Shown in pieces: positions 43,147 to 52,568 of a DNA stretch of 64,000 bases. Below the pieces are notes generated by a model that saw nothing but the letters and a program-made list of their open reading frames with translations, was not told the DNA's origin and searched no databases. Source of the stretch: an uncultured Eisenbergiella sp. (GTDB lineage Bacteria; Bacillota; Clostridia; Lachnospirales; Lachnospiraceae); the NCBI GenBank assembly GCA_910585455.1, contig CAJUEL010000005.1, positions 83,411 through 147,410 on the forward strand, read 5' to 3'. The number at the start of each line of letters is the position of its first letter. Position 1 is the first letter of the stretch. The position numbers were made by a program, and so were the translations under genes.

Positions 43147-44724
43147 ATGGCAGAAATTAGTTTGCTGGATTGTACGCTGCGGGACGGCGGCTATATCAAT
43201 GACTGGGATTTCGGTTACGATACCATCAAAAGCATTCTTGATAAGCTGGTGGCATCCCAGGTGGATTATGTGGAAATCGGCTTTTTGCGGAACTGTGCAT
43301 ATGACAGGAATAAAAGTGTTTTTAATAACTGCGAAGAGATGAAGCCGGTTCTTCCCACAGAGAGGGGAAATACCAGATTTTCGGCGATGGCGCTTCACAA
43401 CACCTACGATCTGGACAAGCTGGAGCCCTATGACGGAAAGACGATCGACCTGATCCGCGTCACCTTCCATGACTATGATGTCGAAGAAGGACTTGCTTTT
43501 ATCCGGCGTGTGAAGGAAAAGGGATATCAGGTTTCCTGCAATCCCATTAATATCATGGGATATTCTGATGAGCAGATTCTGAAGCTGCTTGCAAGGGTGA
43601 ATGAGATCAAGCCTGCAGCGTTTGCTATTGTGGATACCTTTGGTTCCATGATGAAGCAGGATCTGCTGCGGATTTATTCCATGGTGGAGCATAACCTTGA
43701 TCCGTCCATTGCCATCGGTCTGCATTTGCATGAAAATCTGGCGCTCGCTTACTCGCTGGCGCAGGAATATATCAGCATCCGGGCGACCGGGCGAAAGAGC
43801 ATCATTGATGCCTCCATGCTGGGAATGGGACGTGTTCCGGGAAATCTCTGCATGGAACTGATCATGGATTACATGAACAAGCAGCAGGGCTGTAACTATA
43901 ATGTAAATCCGGTGCTGGACGGCATTGATGACCACATCGTGCAGCTCAGGCAGATCGAGCCCTGGGGATATAATATCGCTTATGCCCTGTCCGCCAAATA
44001 TAATCTGCACCGGAATTATTCGGAATTTTTGCTGGGAAAGGGCAGGCTGCGGGCGAAGCAGATCAACCAGATCCTTTCCCGGATCGAGCCAGGTAAGAAG
44101 ACGTCATTTGATAAGGAATATATTGAAAAGTTATATCTGGATTTCCAGAGCATTCAGGTGGATGACGCTGCTCTGCTGCAAAGGCTGGAGCGGGAGATTG
44201 CGGAACGAAATGTGCTGGTCATCGCGCCGGGATTCAGCATACGGGAGTATGAGGAGAAAATAGACCGCTTCATAGAGGAAAAAAGGCCAGTGATTTTTTC
44301 GGCGAATTTCGTGCCGGAGCACTATAGGACCGATTATACCTTTTTCTCAAATGCAAGAAGGTACGAAACCTATAAGGACAGGCAAAAAGCAGAGAAGATC
44401 ATCGTCACCTCGAACCTGTTAAATCTGGGATGCGAGACACATAATGTGGTAAACTATTCCGAGGTCAGCTTCAGTGAGAAGGGAAACTGCGACAATTGCA
44501 TGATCATGCTGCTGCGCATGCTGCAAAAGCTTGGCGGGGGAAGAATCTTTCTTGCAGGCTTTGACGGCTATCAGGAAAAAGGAAATAATTATGTGAGCGC
44601 ACATATGGCGAGCCCTCATACGAAGGGAGAGGAAGAAAATATGACACTACGGCGTTTTGTGCAGGATCTGGAAAGCAGGATGCAGCTGGAGTTTCTGACA
44701 CCGTCCCACTATGAAACGACATGA
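43147..44724 (+). CDS. DRE-TIM aldolase fused to an MptE/DUF115-like domain
   Basis: A 525-residue two-part protein. Residues about 1-320 are a DRE-TIM (HMG-CoA lyase/4-hydroxy-2-oxovalerate aldolase-like) metallo-aldolase: LLDCTLRDGGYINDWDF with R12 and D13, metal ligands H193 and H195 in GLHLHENLALA, and DASMLGMGRVPGNLCME. Residues about 350-525 begin NVLVIAPGFSIREYEEKI and contain ANFVPEHYRTDYTFFSNARRY, resembling the DUF115/MptE-type domain found in some glycan-transfer proteins. Such aldolases condense pyruvate with an aldehyde to a 4-hydroxy-2-oxo acid, the backbone of a ulosonic acid. The neighbours (cytidylyltransferase, KdsC-like phosphatase) support a sugar-acid product rather than aromatic catabolism. 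It starts after GAGGGAG. Confidence 0.82.
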   Translation: MAEISLLDCTLRDGGYINDWDFGYDTIKSILDKLVASQVDYVEIGFLRNCAYDRNKSVFNNCEEMKPVLPTERGNTRFSAMALHNTYDLDKLEPYDGKTIDLIRVTFHDYDVEEGLAFIRRVKEKGYQVSCNPINIMGYSDEQILKLLARVNEIKPAAFAIVDTFGSMMKQDLLRIYSMVEHNLDPSIAIGLHLHENLALAYSLAQEYISIRATGRKSIIDASMLGMGRVPGNLCMELIMDYMNKQQGCNYNVNPVLDGIDDHIVQLRQIEPWGYNIAYALSAKYNLHRNYSEFLLGKGRLRAKQINQILSRIEPGKKTSFDKEYIEKLYLDFQSIQVDDAALLQRLEREIAERNVLVIAPGFSIREYEEKIDRFIEEKRPVIFSANFVPEHYRTDYTFFSNARRYETYKDRQKAEKIIVTSNLLNLGCETHNVVNYSEVSFSEKGNCDNCMIMLLRMLQKLGGGRIFLAGFDGYQEKGNNYVSAHMASPHTKGEEENMTLRRFVQDLESRMQLEFLTPSHYETT

Positions 44725-44765
44725 CAGCGGATTTTCAAATATTGTGGGACCGGGGAGGCTTTGGA

Positions 44766-45287
44766 ATGCAGGACTTGAAAAAAATCAGATATCTGGTCAT
44801 TGATGTGGACGGCACCATGACCGATGCGGGCATTTACTATGATGAACATGGAAATGAATTGAAAAAGTTCTGCACGAAGGACGCCGCGGGTTTTTTTGCC
44901 TCACATCAGGTGGGCATACAGATTATGGTGCTGACGGGCAGGGAGTGCCAGGCGACAACCAGAAGAATGCAGGAAATGAAGGTGGATTTTCTGGTGCAGA
45001 ATGTAAAGGATAAATTGGGATATCTGGAGCGTTTTATGCGGGAAAACGGCATTCCCAGGGAAGAGCTGGGATATCTGGGTGATGATCTGAATGACCTGGA
45101 GAGCATGCGGCTGGCTGGATTTGTGGGATGTCCGGCGGATGCCTGTGAAGAGGTAAAAGCGATTTCCGACTATATCTCGGAGGTAAAGGGCGGATATGGG
45201 GCGGTGCGGGATATCATCGCCCATGTGCTGAAACGGCGGCAGGAATGGGACTGGGCTGTGGAGCAGATATATGGGGTGGGGATATGA
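44766..45287 (+). CDS. KdsC-like HAD phosphatase
   Basis: A 173-residue HAD hydrolase of the KdsC/CMP-NeuNAc-synthetase-associated type, which removes phosphate from 3-deoxy-ulosonate 8- or 9-phosphates. Motif I is YLVIDVDGTMTDAGI (Asp nucleophile), motif II VLTGRE, motif III K(DKLGY) and motif IV GDDLNDLESM. ATG 44766 has GGGGAGG with 7-bp spacing; an ATG at 44721 overlaps the aldolase stop but gives an atypical N-terminus. No cap domain, so it likely works as a tetramer. Its overlap with the next gene is 4 bp. Confidence 0.9.
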   Translation: MQDLKKIRYLVIDVDGTMTDAGIYYDEHGNELKKFCTKDAAGFFASHQVGIQIMVLTGRECQATTRRMQEMKVDFLVQNVKDKLGYLERFMRENGIPREELGYLGDDLNDLESMRLAGFVGCPADACEEVKAISDYISEVKGGYGAVRDIIAHVLKRRQEWDWAVEQIYGVGI

Positions 45288-46366
45288 AGGAACGGATGAA
45301 TGTTTATCTGACAAGCGGAAAAAGAAACTTTTTCTATTGTTATCCTGCCATCAAATCCCTTTTTATCGAGAATCAGGATTCCGAAATTTATTTATATCTT
45401 GTGTCAGAGGATCTGGAAGAGACCGATATTGCGCAGGAACAGGCGATTGCGCGGGAATGCGGACATCATATCATTATTCTTCGTTTTGATGTGGAACAGG
45501 CAAGGAAAAGCATCGTCTGTAAAAATCCGGAGCACTGGCCCATTGGAACGCTGGGCTGCTACTGGATGTTCCACGAATTGCTGCCGGAGGATGTGGACAG
45601 GATTCTGGCAATTGAAGCGGATACGGTAACGGTCGGTTCTCTTTCGCAATACTATCATACGGATCTGAACGGATATTATGCGGCCAGTCCGGATCCGGAA
45701 CATAAGCCGGCAAACCATAGGAAATTGATGGAAAAATTGGAGGGGGATACGCTTACCTTCGTGATGTCTTTATATAATGTAAAGGCGATCAGGGAGGATT
45801 TTTCGGTTGCGGATATTCTGGAAACGGACGCTTGGGTGGTGGAGCAGTTCGGGCATTCACAGCAGGAATTGACGTTTGGCATTTTGTTTCGGGGGAAAAT
45901 TAAATTTCTCCCGGGAAAGATGACATGCGTGGAAGAAAACCGGCAAGCCATGGGAGAGCTGGGGTATGATTATATCAGGGAGTGTGAGGGGAGCTGTAAG
46001 ATATTGCACTTTTCTTCCTTTGTAGAAAAAGAAAAGCCTTGGAATCCGGTTTGCGTTATGCCGGGATATGTGCTGTGGTGGAAGTATGCAATTGAAAGTC
46101 CATATTATAAGCAGTATATAACAGAGCAGTGGAAAATTTATGATAGAAAAATTGCAGAAATTGCAGCGATTAAAAAGAATATTACGATGAAAAACCTGTT
46201 GGCAGCTTCCCTGGTGATAGCTTTTTTAGGAGTCTGCCTGGCAGGAATCCTGTTTTGTGGGCTTCCCTTTTCCTCTGTCTGGGTCTGGGGAGCCTGCTTT
46301 GGAGGAGCGGGCGTATGCTCGGTCATATTGCGGAAAATTATGATGTGGCTGCAAAAAGTAAAGTGA
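45284..46366 (+). CDS. GT8-like glycosyltransferase with C-terminal membrane helices
   Basis: A 360-residue protein resembling GT8 (LgtC/galactosyl- or glucosyltransferase type). The N-terminal MNVYLTSGKRNFFYCYPAIKSL and the middle DRILAIEADTVTVGSLSQYY occupy the positions of the GT8 start and the DxD-type metal motif, here E-A-D, so metal binding may be altered. ILHFSSFVEKEKPW is the conserved C-terminal HF-x-G/S-KPW segment. Two membrane helices close together near residues 300-350 are unusual for the family and should anchor it in the membrane. The start overlaps the phosphatase stop. Confidence 0.78.
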   Translation: MKERMNVYLTSGKRNFFYCYPAIKSLFIENQDSEIYLYLVSEDLEETDIAQEQAIARECGHHIIILRFDVEQARKSIVCKNPEHWPIGTLGCYWMFHELLPEDVDRILAIEADTVTVGSLSQYYHTDLNGYYAASPDPEHKPANHRKLMEKLEGDTLTFVMSLYNVKAIREDFSVADILETDAWVVEQFGHSQQELTFGILFRGKIKFLPGKMTCVEENRQAMGELGYDYIRECEGSCKILHFSSFVEKEKPWNPVCVMPGYVLWWKYAIESPYYKQYITEQWKIYDRKIAEIAAIKKNITMKNLLAASLVIAFLGVCLAGILFCGLPFSSVWVWGACFGGAGVCSVILRKIMMWLQKVK

Positions 46367-46375
46367 GGAAATGCC

Positions 46376-47548
46376 ATGAGGATTATGTTCGCTGTTCCAT
46401 GCTATTGGCCCTCCCAGGACGGGGTAACACATATTACGAAATATTTGGCGGAAGGGCTGGCAGCAAAGGGGCATGAGGTACTCGTTTTTACCAGCACAGG
46501 ACGGGGCGGTCTACAAGAGCTGCCCAAAACGGAACTGCATGCTGGTGTGCAAATCGAGCGGATGCGGGTATATGTGAGATGGCCGTTAAAAATACAAGGG
46601 CGCGATGTGGAAAGCAATGCAAAGGCATATTTTCAGAAGGTGAAACAATACTGTCCGGATATTCTGATTGTAGTCTGTGCCCAAAGCTGGACTCTGGATT
46701 GGATCATTCCATATCTTGACCAGATTGCCTGTCCGAAGGTATTTTACTCACATGGATACTCCTGGATGAAAGAAAAATATGATATAAAGGAAAAGCTTAT
46801 TGCGGGCAATATGGTGGGAGCATGGGGAGAATATCGGGCGAAGCGCTATTATAAAAGGCTCTATCGAATCCTTACAAAATTTGAGCTTGTTCTCTATTTA
46901 CTGGAAAATAATAATGCATGTGTTTATGCCCGGGAGCATGGTCTTACAAACGGGAAGGTCTTGGAAAATGCTATAGAAGATGCGTTTTTATCAGAAGAGA
47001 TGCAACATGAAGCCGGGAAGAATAAAACGGTACAGTTTTTATGTGTGGCGAATTATAATGATAATAAAAACCAAAGGCTGGTACTGGAAGCTTTTTGTAA
47101 AGCCAGAATGGAAAATGCGAGGCTGGTTTTTGCGGGATTTGAGGAAAATGCATATTTGCAGGAATTACGCCAGCTGAAAGAGGAGTGGGGAAGCGAAAAA
47201 GAGGTTCTTTTTCATGTGCATTTGGACAGGAATGAAATATATGAACTATACCGGAAATCTGATGTATTTGTCTGTGGGAGCAGGCTGGAAAATGCGCCGA
47301 TTGTGCATTGCGAGGCAGCTGCTACAGGGATGGCGATTATCAGCACGCCGGTGGGGAATGTGAAAGAAATGGAAGGTATCCTGATCGCAGAAAATTGCAG
47401 GGAGATGAGCTTTTCAATGGAGCGGCTTGCAGGGGAGCGGGATGAGATGAAATGGCGGGGACAGCAGTTGCGGGAATATGTGATCGGAAAGAAATGCCGG
47501 GTGGTGGATAAAGTTGACTGGCTGGAGAAAAAGCTGGAGAAGCTATAA
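46376..47548 (+). CDS. GT4 family glycosyltransferase
   Basis: A 390-residue GT-B, family GT4 enzyme. IMFAVPCYWPSQDGVTHIT and KYLAEGLAAKGHEVLVFTST form the glycine-rich N-terminal acceptor side; FLCVANYNDNKNQRLVLEAF, HVHLDRNEIYELYRKSDVFV and SRLENAPIVHCEAAATGMAI mark the donor domain, with the EX7E-like acidic pair less clear than usual. It begins 9 bp after the GT8 gene with TGAGGAAA as ribosome site. Donor unknown. Confidence 0.87.
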   Translation: MRIMFAVPCYWPSQDGVTHITKYLAEGLAAKGHEVLVFTSTGRGGLQELPKTELHAGVQIERMRVYVRWPLKIQGRDVESNAKAYFQKVKQYCPDILIVVCAQSWTLDWIIPYLDQIACPKVFYSHGYSWMKEKYDIKEKLIAGNMVGAWGEYRAKRYYKRLYRILTKFELVLYLLENNNACVYAREHGLTNGKVLENAIEDAFLSEEMQHEAGKNKTVQFLCVANYNDNKNQRLVLEAFCKARMENARLVFAGFEENAYLQELRQLKEEWGSEKEVLFHVHLDRNEIYELYRKSDVFVCGSRLENAPIVHCEAAATGMAIISTPVGNVKEMEGILIAENCREMSFSMERLAGERDEMKWRGQQLREYVIGKKCRVVDKVDWLEKKLEKL

Positions 47549-47584
47549 AATTTTAGGGCAATTTGAATCTGAATAAGGATAGGG

Positions 47585-48667
47585 TTGTTAAAAGTGAGAA
47601 TATTGAATTATTTGAGAAAATGGGAAAAACTTGTGTATTTTAACCGTTGCTGGATACATCGGAATGATGCAGACTTTCGGCAAATGGTGTTGGAAGGTTA
47701 CCAGAACCCGGATTTTCTTAAACTGCAGACAATGGGGGATGCGTATGAGGGAAAAACCATATACCTGATCAGAGAGCAGGGAAATGGGATGGGCTTTTTT
47801 GCAGAGGTTGGTGTTGTATTGATTAAGCTTTATTTTGCGTATGAGAGAGGATTTATTCCATATGTAGAATGGGGAGATCGATATTTATACTACGAAGCGG
47901 AGGGCGTGGAAGGAGAATACAATGCATTTCAGTATTATTTTATGCCGGTATCTGATGTCAGAGATGTCAGACATGCCCTGCATGTGTTGGAAGCGGATGG
48001 ATCCCATTACCGGCAGGTGAAGGAGAAGTTTGATGCGGTCAGCTATGATGTCTCAGAGGAATATATTGATGCCATGGCGGATATGATGGGAAGATATATA
48101 CGGTATAATGAAAAAACTGCCTTGTATCTGGAACGGGAATGTGATGCATTGTTGGGAAAGAAGAAAACAATAGGCGTGCATTACAGAGGAACGGATTTTC
48201 ATAAACAGTACAACAACCATCCTGTAGCTGTGCAGATAGAGCAGGAGATTGAGAGGGTGCGGGAGTTGCTTGAAAAAGGCGGCTATGAGCAAATATTTTT
48301 GGCAACGGATGAAAATGCCGCAGTTGCTAAGTTTAGAGGAGTTTTTGGGGAAAGAGTCAAAGTATACAGGGATGTATTTCGGGAAGATGGCGAGGAATCA
48401 ATTGCATTCAGCAGTTCAGACAGGTCGCAGCACCATTATCGGTTGGGACTGGAAGTTATGCGGGATGAGTATACGCTTGTTCAATGTGATGCATTGGTAT
48501 GTGGATATTCAAACGTGACTTTTATTGCGCGGATTATGAAAAGGGCATGGCAGCATAGAAAGTATGAAGACTATGAGTTGATTAATAACGGGATTCACCA
48601 TAACGATAATTACTTCTGGAAGAGTCAGTCATCTCTTCGCAAAGGAATGAAGGAGAAAAAAGCATGA
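47585..48667 (+). CDS. Fucosyltransferase-fold (GT11/GT23/O-FucT-like) protein
   Basis: A 360-residue protein with the motif IGVHYRGTDFHK near residue 200, matching the donor-phosphate-binding HxRxTD/HxRRGD motif shared by GT11, GT23 (NodZ) and O-fucosyltransferases, and the later LVCGYSNVTFIARIM corresponding to the GS(N)xS(F) motif. The first 90 residues contain GNGMGFFAEVGVVLIKLYFAYERGF-like sequence of the N-terminal Rossmann-type domain (REQGNGMGFF corresponds to the GxGN start). TTG 47585 is used; GTG 47594 is an alternative. A deoxyhexose such as fucose is the expected donor. It overlaps the following ABC transporter gene by 4 bp. Confidence 0.68.
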   Translation: MLKVRILNYLRKWEKLVYFNRCWIHRNDADFRQMVLEGYQNPDFLKLQTMGDAYEGKTIYLIREQGNGMGFFAEVGVVLIKLYFAYERGFIPYVEWGDRYLYYEAEGVEGEYNAFQYYFMPVSDVRDVRHALHVLEADGSHYRQVKEKFDAVSYDVSEEYIDAMADMMGRYIRYNEKTALYLERECDALLGKKKTIGVHYRGTDFHKQYNNHPVAVQIEQEIERVRELLEKGGYEQIFLATDENAAVAKFRGVFGERVKVYRDVFREDGEESIAFSSSDRSQHHYRLGLEVMRDEYTLVQCDALVCGYSNVTFIARIMKRAWQHRKYEDYELINNGIHHNDNYFWKSQSSLRKGMKEKKA

Positions 48668-50466
48668 AAGGATTGTTTTTTCAAAACTGGAAAAGTCTGA
48701 AGGATGTGTGGCGTAAACTGATGTATATTTTGTCCGATCCTCAGAAACGTCTGGCAAGGCTGGTATTTCTTTTGACAGTTATTGGTGCGGTTTTTGATAC
48801 ATTGGGAGTATCTGTGATTGTTCCGCTCGTACAGTCTTTTATAGCGGCAGATGCATTGATGAATAATAGTTACCTGCAGCCTCTCATTTGTTTTTTTCAT
48901 ATCACTACGCCGGCAACATTGATTGTGATGATTTGTGTTTTTGTAATCATTATATATATCCTGAAAAATATATATTTGATTTTTTTATCATATATGCGGG
49001 TAAAATATGCGTCAAAGGTGAGACGTGAGTTGTCTGTCAAGATGATGTATTCCTACATGCGCCGTGGATATGAATTTTTTTTAGATGTAAATACGGCGGA
49101 TTTGCTGCGGGGAACCGGATATGATGTAAATGCTGTATACGACGTAATTAATCAGATATTCCGTATGCTGGCTGAGGTTTTAACAGTAATATGTATATGT
49201 GCGTTTATGTTCTATAAGGATCCTGCAATAACAACAGGTCTGATGTTTTTTCTTTTGTTTTCTGTTGGAAGCCTGATTATGGGATTTCAGAAAAGGTTGA
49301 AGTCCAGTGGAGACGTTTATAGGAAGTGTACTGTAAAAACGAATAAATATTTGCAGGAATCGTTTCAGGGAATCAAAGATGTGTTGGTTTTTAGAAGGGA
49401 GCTTTTCTTTGCTAAAAAGTATGAAGAGGCCTATAGCGAACAGCAAAAAGCTGATATCGTCAGGGTGGTATCTTCGGAAAGCCCTGCTTACATTATTGAA
49501 GCGATTTGTGTGAGTGGGTTTATTTTATTGATCAGCCTGAAATTTTTGTTTGGTTCCATGAATGATGATTTTATCCCCAATCTGGCAGCGTTTGCTGTGG
49601 CTGCTTTCCGGATATTGCCGTCTATAGGACGTATTTCTTCAAGCTATAACCAGCTGGTTTATATCGGAGTTGCATTGAATGCAACCTATAATAATCTGAA
49701 AGAAGTGGAGGAATACGAAAAAAATGCACGTGCTCTGAATGCGTCAGGAATGAATGATAAATTACCTTTTTGTGGAAAAATTGAGATACGTGATTTGGAT
49801 TGGTGTTATCCCAGATCTGAAAAAAAGATATTGGATCATTGTTGTTTATCCATAAAAAAAGGGACATCTATTGCATTTATTGGACAATCCGGGGCAGGAA
49901 AATCCACATTGGCAGATATTCTTTTGGGGCTTTTGATTCCGCAAAAGGGGATTATAGAAGTGGACGGAAAGGATATCTACAAAAATATGAATGCCTGGAA
50001 GGCGAATATTGGCTATGTACCACAAAATGTATTTCTGCGGGATGATACAATACGGAACAATATTGCATTTGGTCTTGATGAATCAGAAATAGATGAAAAA
50101 AAGGTTTGGAATGCGATTGAGCAGGCACAGTTACGGAAAACAATCGAAGAGCTTCCAGAAGGGTTGGATACTTTGATGGGAGAACGCGGCGTACGTTTTT
50201 CGGGAGGGCAGAGACAGAGAGTTGCAATTGCCAGAGCGTTGTATAATAATCCGGATATTATGATTCTGGATGAAGCCACGGCGGCGTTGGATAATGATAC
50301 GGAAACGGCGGTCATGGAGGCAATTGATGCATTGCATGGCAATAAGACATTGATTATTGTAGCCCATAGGCTGACGACAATCAGGAATTGCGACGCGATT
50401 TATGAGATAAAAGGTGGGAAAGCGATTCTTCGAAATAAGCAAGATATTTTTTTGGAATTTAAATAG
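48664..50466 (+). CDS. ABC exporter, PglK/MsbA-like flippase (second copy)
   Basis: A 600-residue half-transporter with about six membrane helices (first at about 35-55) and an ATPase domain with Walker A GQSGAGKST (from residue 407), signature FSGGQRQR and Walker B IMILDEATAALD. It resembles the transporter at 24342 most in the ATPase part (both have DDTIRNNIAFG and AHRLTTIRN) and differs in the membrane region. No peptidase domain. It is AT-rich like the genes after it. A PglK-type flippase for a lipid-linked oligosaccharide is the most likely role. Confidence 0.9.
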   Translation: MKGLFFQNWKSLKDVWRKLMYILSDPQKRLARLVFLLTVIGAVFDTLGVSVIVPLVQSFIAADALMNNSYLQPLICFFHITTPATLIVMICVFVIIIYILKNIYLIFLSYMRVKYASKVRRELSVKMMYSYMRRGYEFFLDVNTADLLRGTGYDVNAVYDVINQIFRMLAEVLTVICICAFMFYKDPAITTGLMFFLLFSVGSLIMGFQKRLKSSGDVYRKCTVKTNKYLQESFQGIKDVLVFRRELFFAKKYEEAYSEQQKADIVRVVSSESPAYIIEAICVSGFILLISLKFLFGSMNDDFIPNLAAFAVAAFRILPSIGRISSSYNQLVYIGVALNATYNNLKEVEEYEKNARALNASGMNDKLPFCGKIEIRDLDWCYPRSEKKILDHCCLSIKKGTSIAFIGQSGAGKSTLADILLGLLIPQKGIIEVDGKDIYKNMNAWKANIGYVPQNVFLRDDTIRNNIAFGLDESEIDEKKVWNAIEQAQLRKTIEELPEGLDTLMGERGVRFSGGQRQRVAIARALYNNPDIMILDEATAALDNDTETAVMEAIDALHGNKTLIIVAHRLTTIRNCDAIYEIKGGKAILRNKQDIFLEFK

Positions 50467-50483
50467 TAATGGGAGATAGAATA

Positions 50484-52529
50484 ATGTTTTTGCTTATACC
50501 GATTTCATTTGTGGCAGTTTATTTGAATTTTTTACTCAGATCTGGAAAGATAATACGATCGCTGGTCAATAGTTGGCTGCTTATTACGTTGTTTGTAATG
50601 CTTCAAACAGAATTGTTTAGCTTGTTTAAGATATGGACAAGCCTGACTGTAGCCATTAGTTGGCTGGCTTTATTGCTAATAGGGAGTTTGTTTATTTATT
50701 CAGGTGTATTTAGAACAGGCTATATCGGAGAAAAAAAAATAATTTTGGAAAAGCTTAAAGAGTATCGGATATGGCTTGTTTTATTTTTAATATTTTATTC
50801 TATAATTATTTTCATAGCGATTTTAAGTGGGCAGAGCAATATCGATTCGTTGATATATCATTTGTCAAGAATTATGCATTGGATTCAAAATAAATCCGTA
50901 GGGCATTATGCCACTTCCGCAGATAAACAGATTCGATATCCGGTATTGGCAGAGTATCTTGTTTCGCAGATATATTTACTGGGGGCCAGTGACCGGTTGG
51001 CGAACATGGTACAGACATGTGCTTATATGAGTTCTGCTGTATTAATTTTTGGTATTAGCAGGAGAATAGGAGTATCTGTAAAATTTTCTTTTTTTGCATC
51101 TTTGTTATATATTTTAATGCCAATGGCAATGGCTCAGGCATTTACCACGCAGACAGATAATATTGCTGGATTGTTCTTGCTAATATTTATTTACGTATTG
51201 TTAGATTTCATACAGGCAGACCGGCTGGGAAATGGCGAAGGAATTGTGAAGAAGGGCATACAGTTAGCCGCCAGTGTTGCTTTTGGATATTTATGTAAAC
51301 CTACAGTTTGTTTTACGATGGCGGTATATTTTGCATGGATGTGCTTTATAAGATTGTATAAGAAGGATAATATAACTGTTCTGTTAAAATATATTTTAGT
51401 AGGTACTTTAACTGTATTTATTCTTTTTAGCCCATTGCTGTTTAGAAGCTATAAAACTTATATGGAAGAAGATGTTGTCACGATAACTGATGAAAGTACT
51501 GCGTTAAGCAATGGTAATATTATACCAAGCGATGTCCCTGTTGCTATAATGAAAAGCGAAGTGGATAATATTTCATCAATTAATTCTCCAGTCAATACAA
51601 TAGCGCCTGATTCTGCGAATGTAGTATCAGCCTTGAAAGATCCAATTGTATTTTTGATGAATTGCCTGCAAAATATGGGGCGAAATGTGGCAAGTAATAG
51701 TTTCCCATTGTGGAATGAGTTGATCTTAAAAGTAGTGAATAAAGTCGGCGGCTTTTTGAATTATGATGTTAGTGGGTTTTCAGTGCAAAAAGAAAAAGGG
51801 TATTTTGATTGTGACACAGCCTCCAATCCTGTTATTTCGTGTTTAGGGGCGTTGGCATTTATATGCGTGTTGCTAAATATAAGTAAAGTAACCAGGGAAC
51901 AGAAGTTTTATACTGTTTGCGCATTTGCAAGTTTTGTTTTGCAATGTGGTTTGATGGGCTATACAGGTTTTAGGACGCGGTATTTGGTAGGGATTTTAGC
52001 TGTCATGTGCCCTTCTGTTGCTATTTTTTTTGACAATTTTCAAGTGAAAAAGTATATGAAAGAAAATATTGCACTTGTATTCATAGTGGTTGCATGCTTT
52101 GGCGGTATCAATACTTTTAGTTGTGAAATAGGCTATGTAAGCAATAGTTTGCGTGGATATGCATTGCATCAATATTTTAAGACAAATTATAAAGAGTATA
52201 CACATTGTCAAACGATACAGTATATAAATGAAGCGGGATATACGAATATAGGAATAGCGGGAAATTTCAGTTACGAATATGTTCTTTGGAGAGGAATTAG
52301 GAATTTGGAACGCATGGAGAGCGTTAATGTTCAGGTTGCGTCGCTGAAGAAATATGAAGATGAGAGTTTCATCCCGGAATGTATCGTGGAGGAAACGCAG
52401 GAGCCGAAGGAAACTGTGAAACGCGGAGAACAGTTGCAATGTCATGGCATGATCTATGAATGCGTATGGACAATGTACGGAAATACTTGTCATTATTCCA
52501 TCTATGTTCCGGTAACGGGACAATTTTGA
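50484..52529 (+). CDS. GT-C type membrane glycosyltransferase (GT39-like)
   Basis: A 681-residue integral membrane protein with around 12 helices and a C-terminal extracytoplasmic part (about residues 565-681). The segment GQSNIDSLIYHLSRIMHWIQNKS in the first external loop places an Asp as in ArnT/PMT-like GT-C enzymes, and HYATSADKQIRYPVLAEY follows. Such proteins transfer a sugar from polyprenyl-phosphate to an acceptor on the outer face. ATG 50484 follows GGGAG at 50470-50474 with 9-bp spacing; ATG 50469 has none. It follows an ABC flippase, and a GtrB-like polyprenyl-phosphate glycosyltransferase is encoded at 53669. Confidence 0.75.
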   Translation: MFLLIPISFVAVYLNFLLRSGKIIRSLVNSWLLITLFVMLQTELFSLFKIWTSLTVAISWLALLLIGSLFIYSGVFRTGYIGEKKIILEKLKEYRIWLVLFLIFYSIIIFIAILSGQSNIDSLIYHLSRIMHWIQNKSVGHYATSADKQIRYPVLAEYLVSQIYLLGASDRLANMVQTCAYMSSAVLIFGISRRIGVSVKFSFFASLLYILMPMAMAQAFTTQTDNIAGLFLLIFIYVLLDFIQADRLGNGEGIVKKGIQLAASVAFGYLCKPTVCFTMAVYFAWMCFIRLYKKDNITVLLKYILVGTLTVFILFSPLLFRSYKTYMEEDVVTITDESTALSNGNIIPSDVPVAIMKSEVDNISSINSPVNTIAPDSANVVSALKDPIVFLMNCLQNMGRNVASNSFPLWNELILKVVNKVGGFLNYDVSGFSVQKEKGYFDCDTASNPVISCLGALAFICVLLNISKVTREQKFYTVCAFASFVLQCGLMGYTGFRTRYLVGILAVMCPSVAIFFDNFQVKKYMKENIALVFIVVACFGGINTFSCEIGYVSNSLRGYALHQYFKTNYKEYTHCQTIQYINEAGYTNIGIAGNFSYEYVLWRGIRNLERMESVNVQVASLKKYEDESFIPECIVEETQEPKETVKRGEQLQCHGMIYECVWTMYGNTCHYSIYVPVTGQF

Positions 52530-52568
52530 GAATGATACTGGAAAACACTCTGAGCAGATGGAGGAGTC

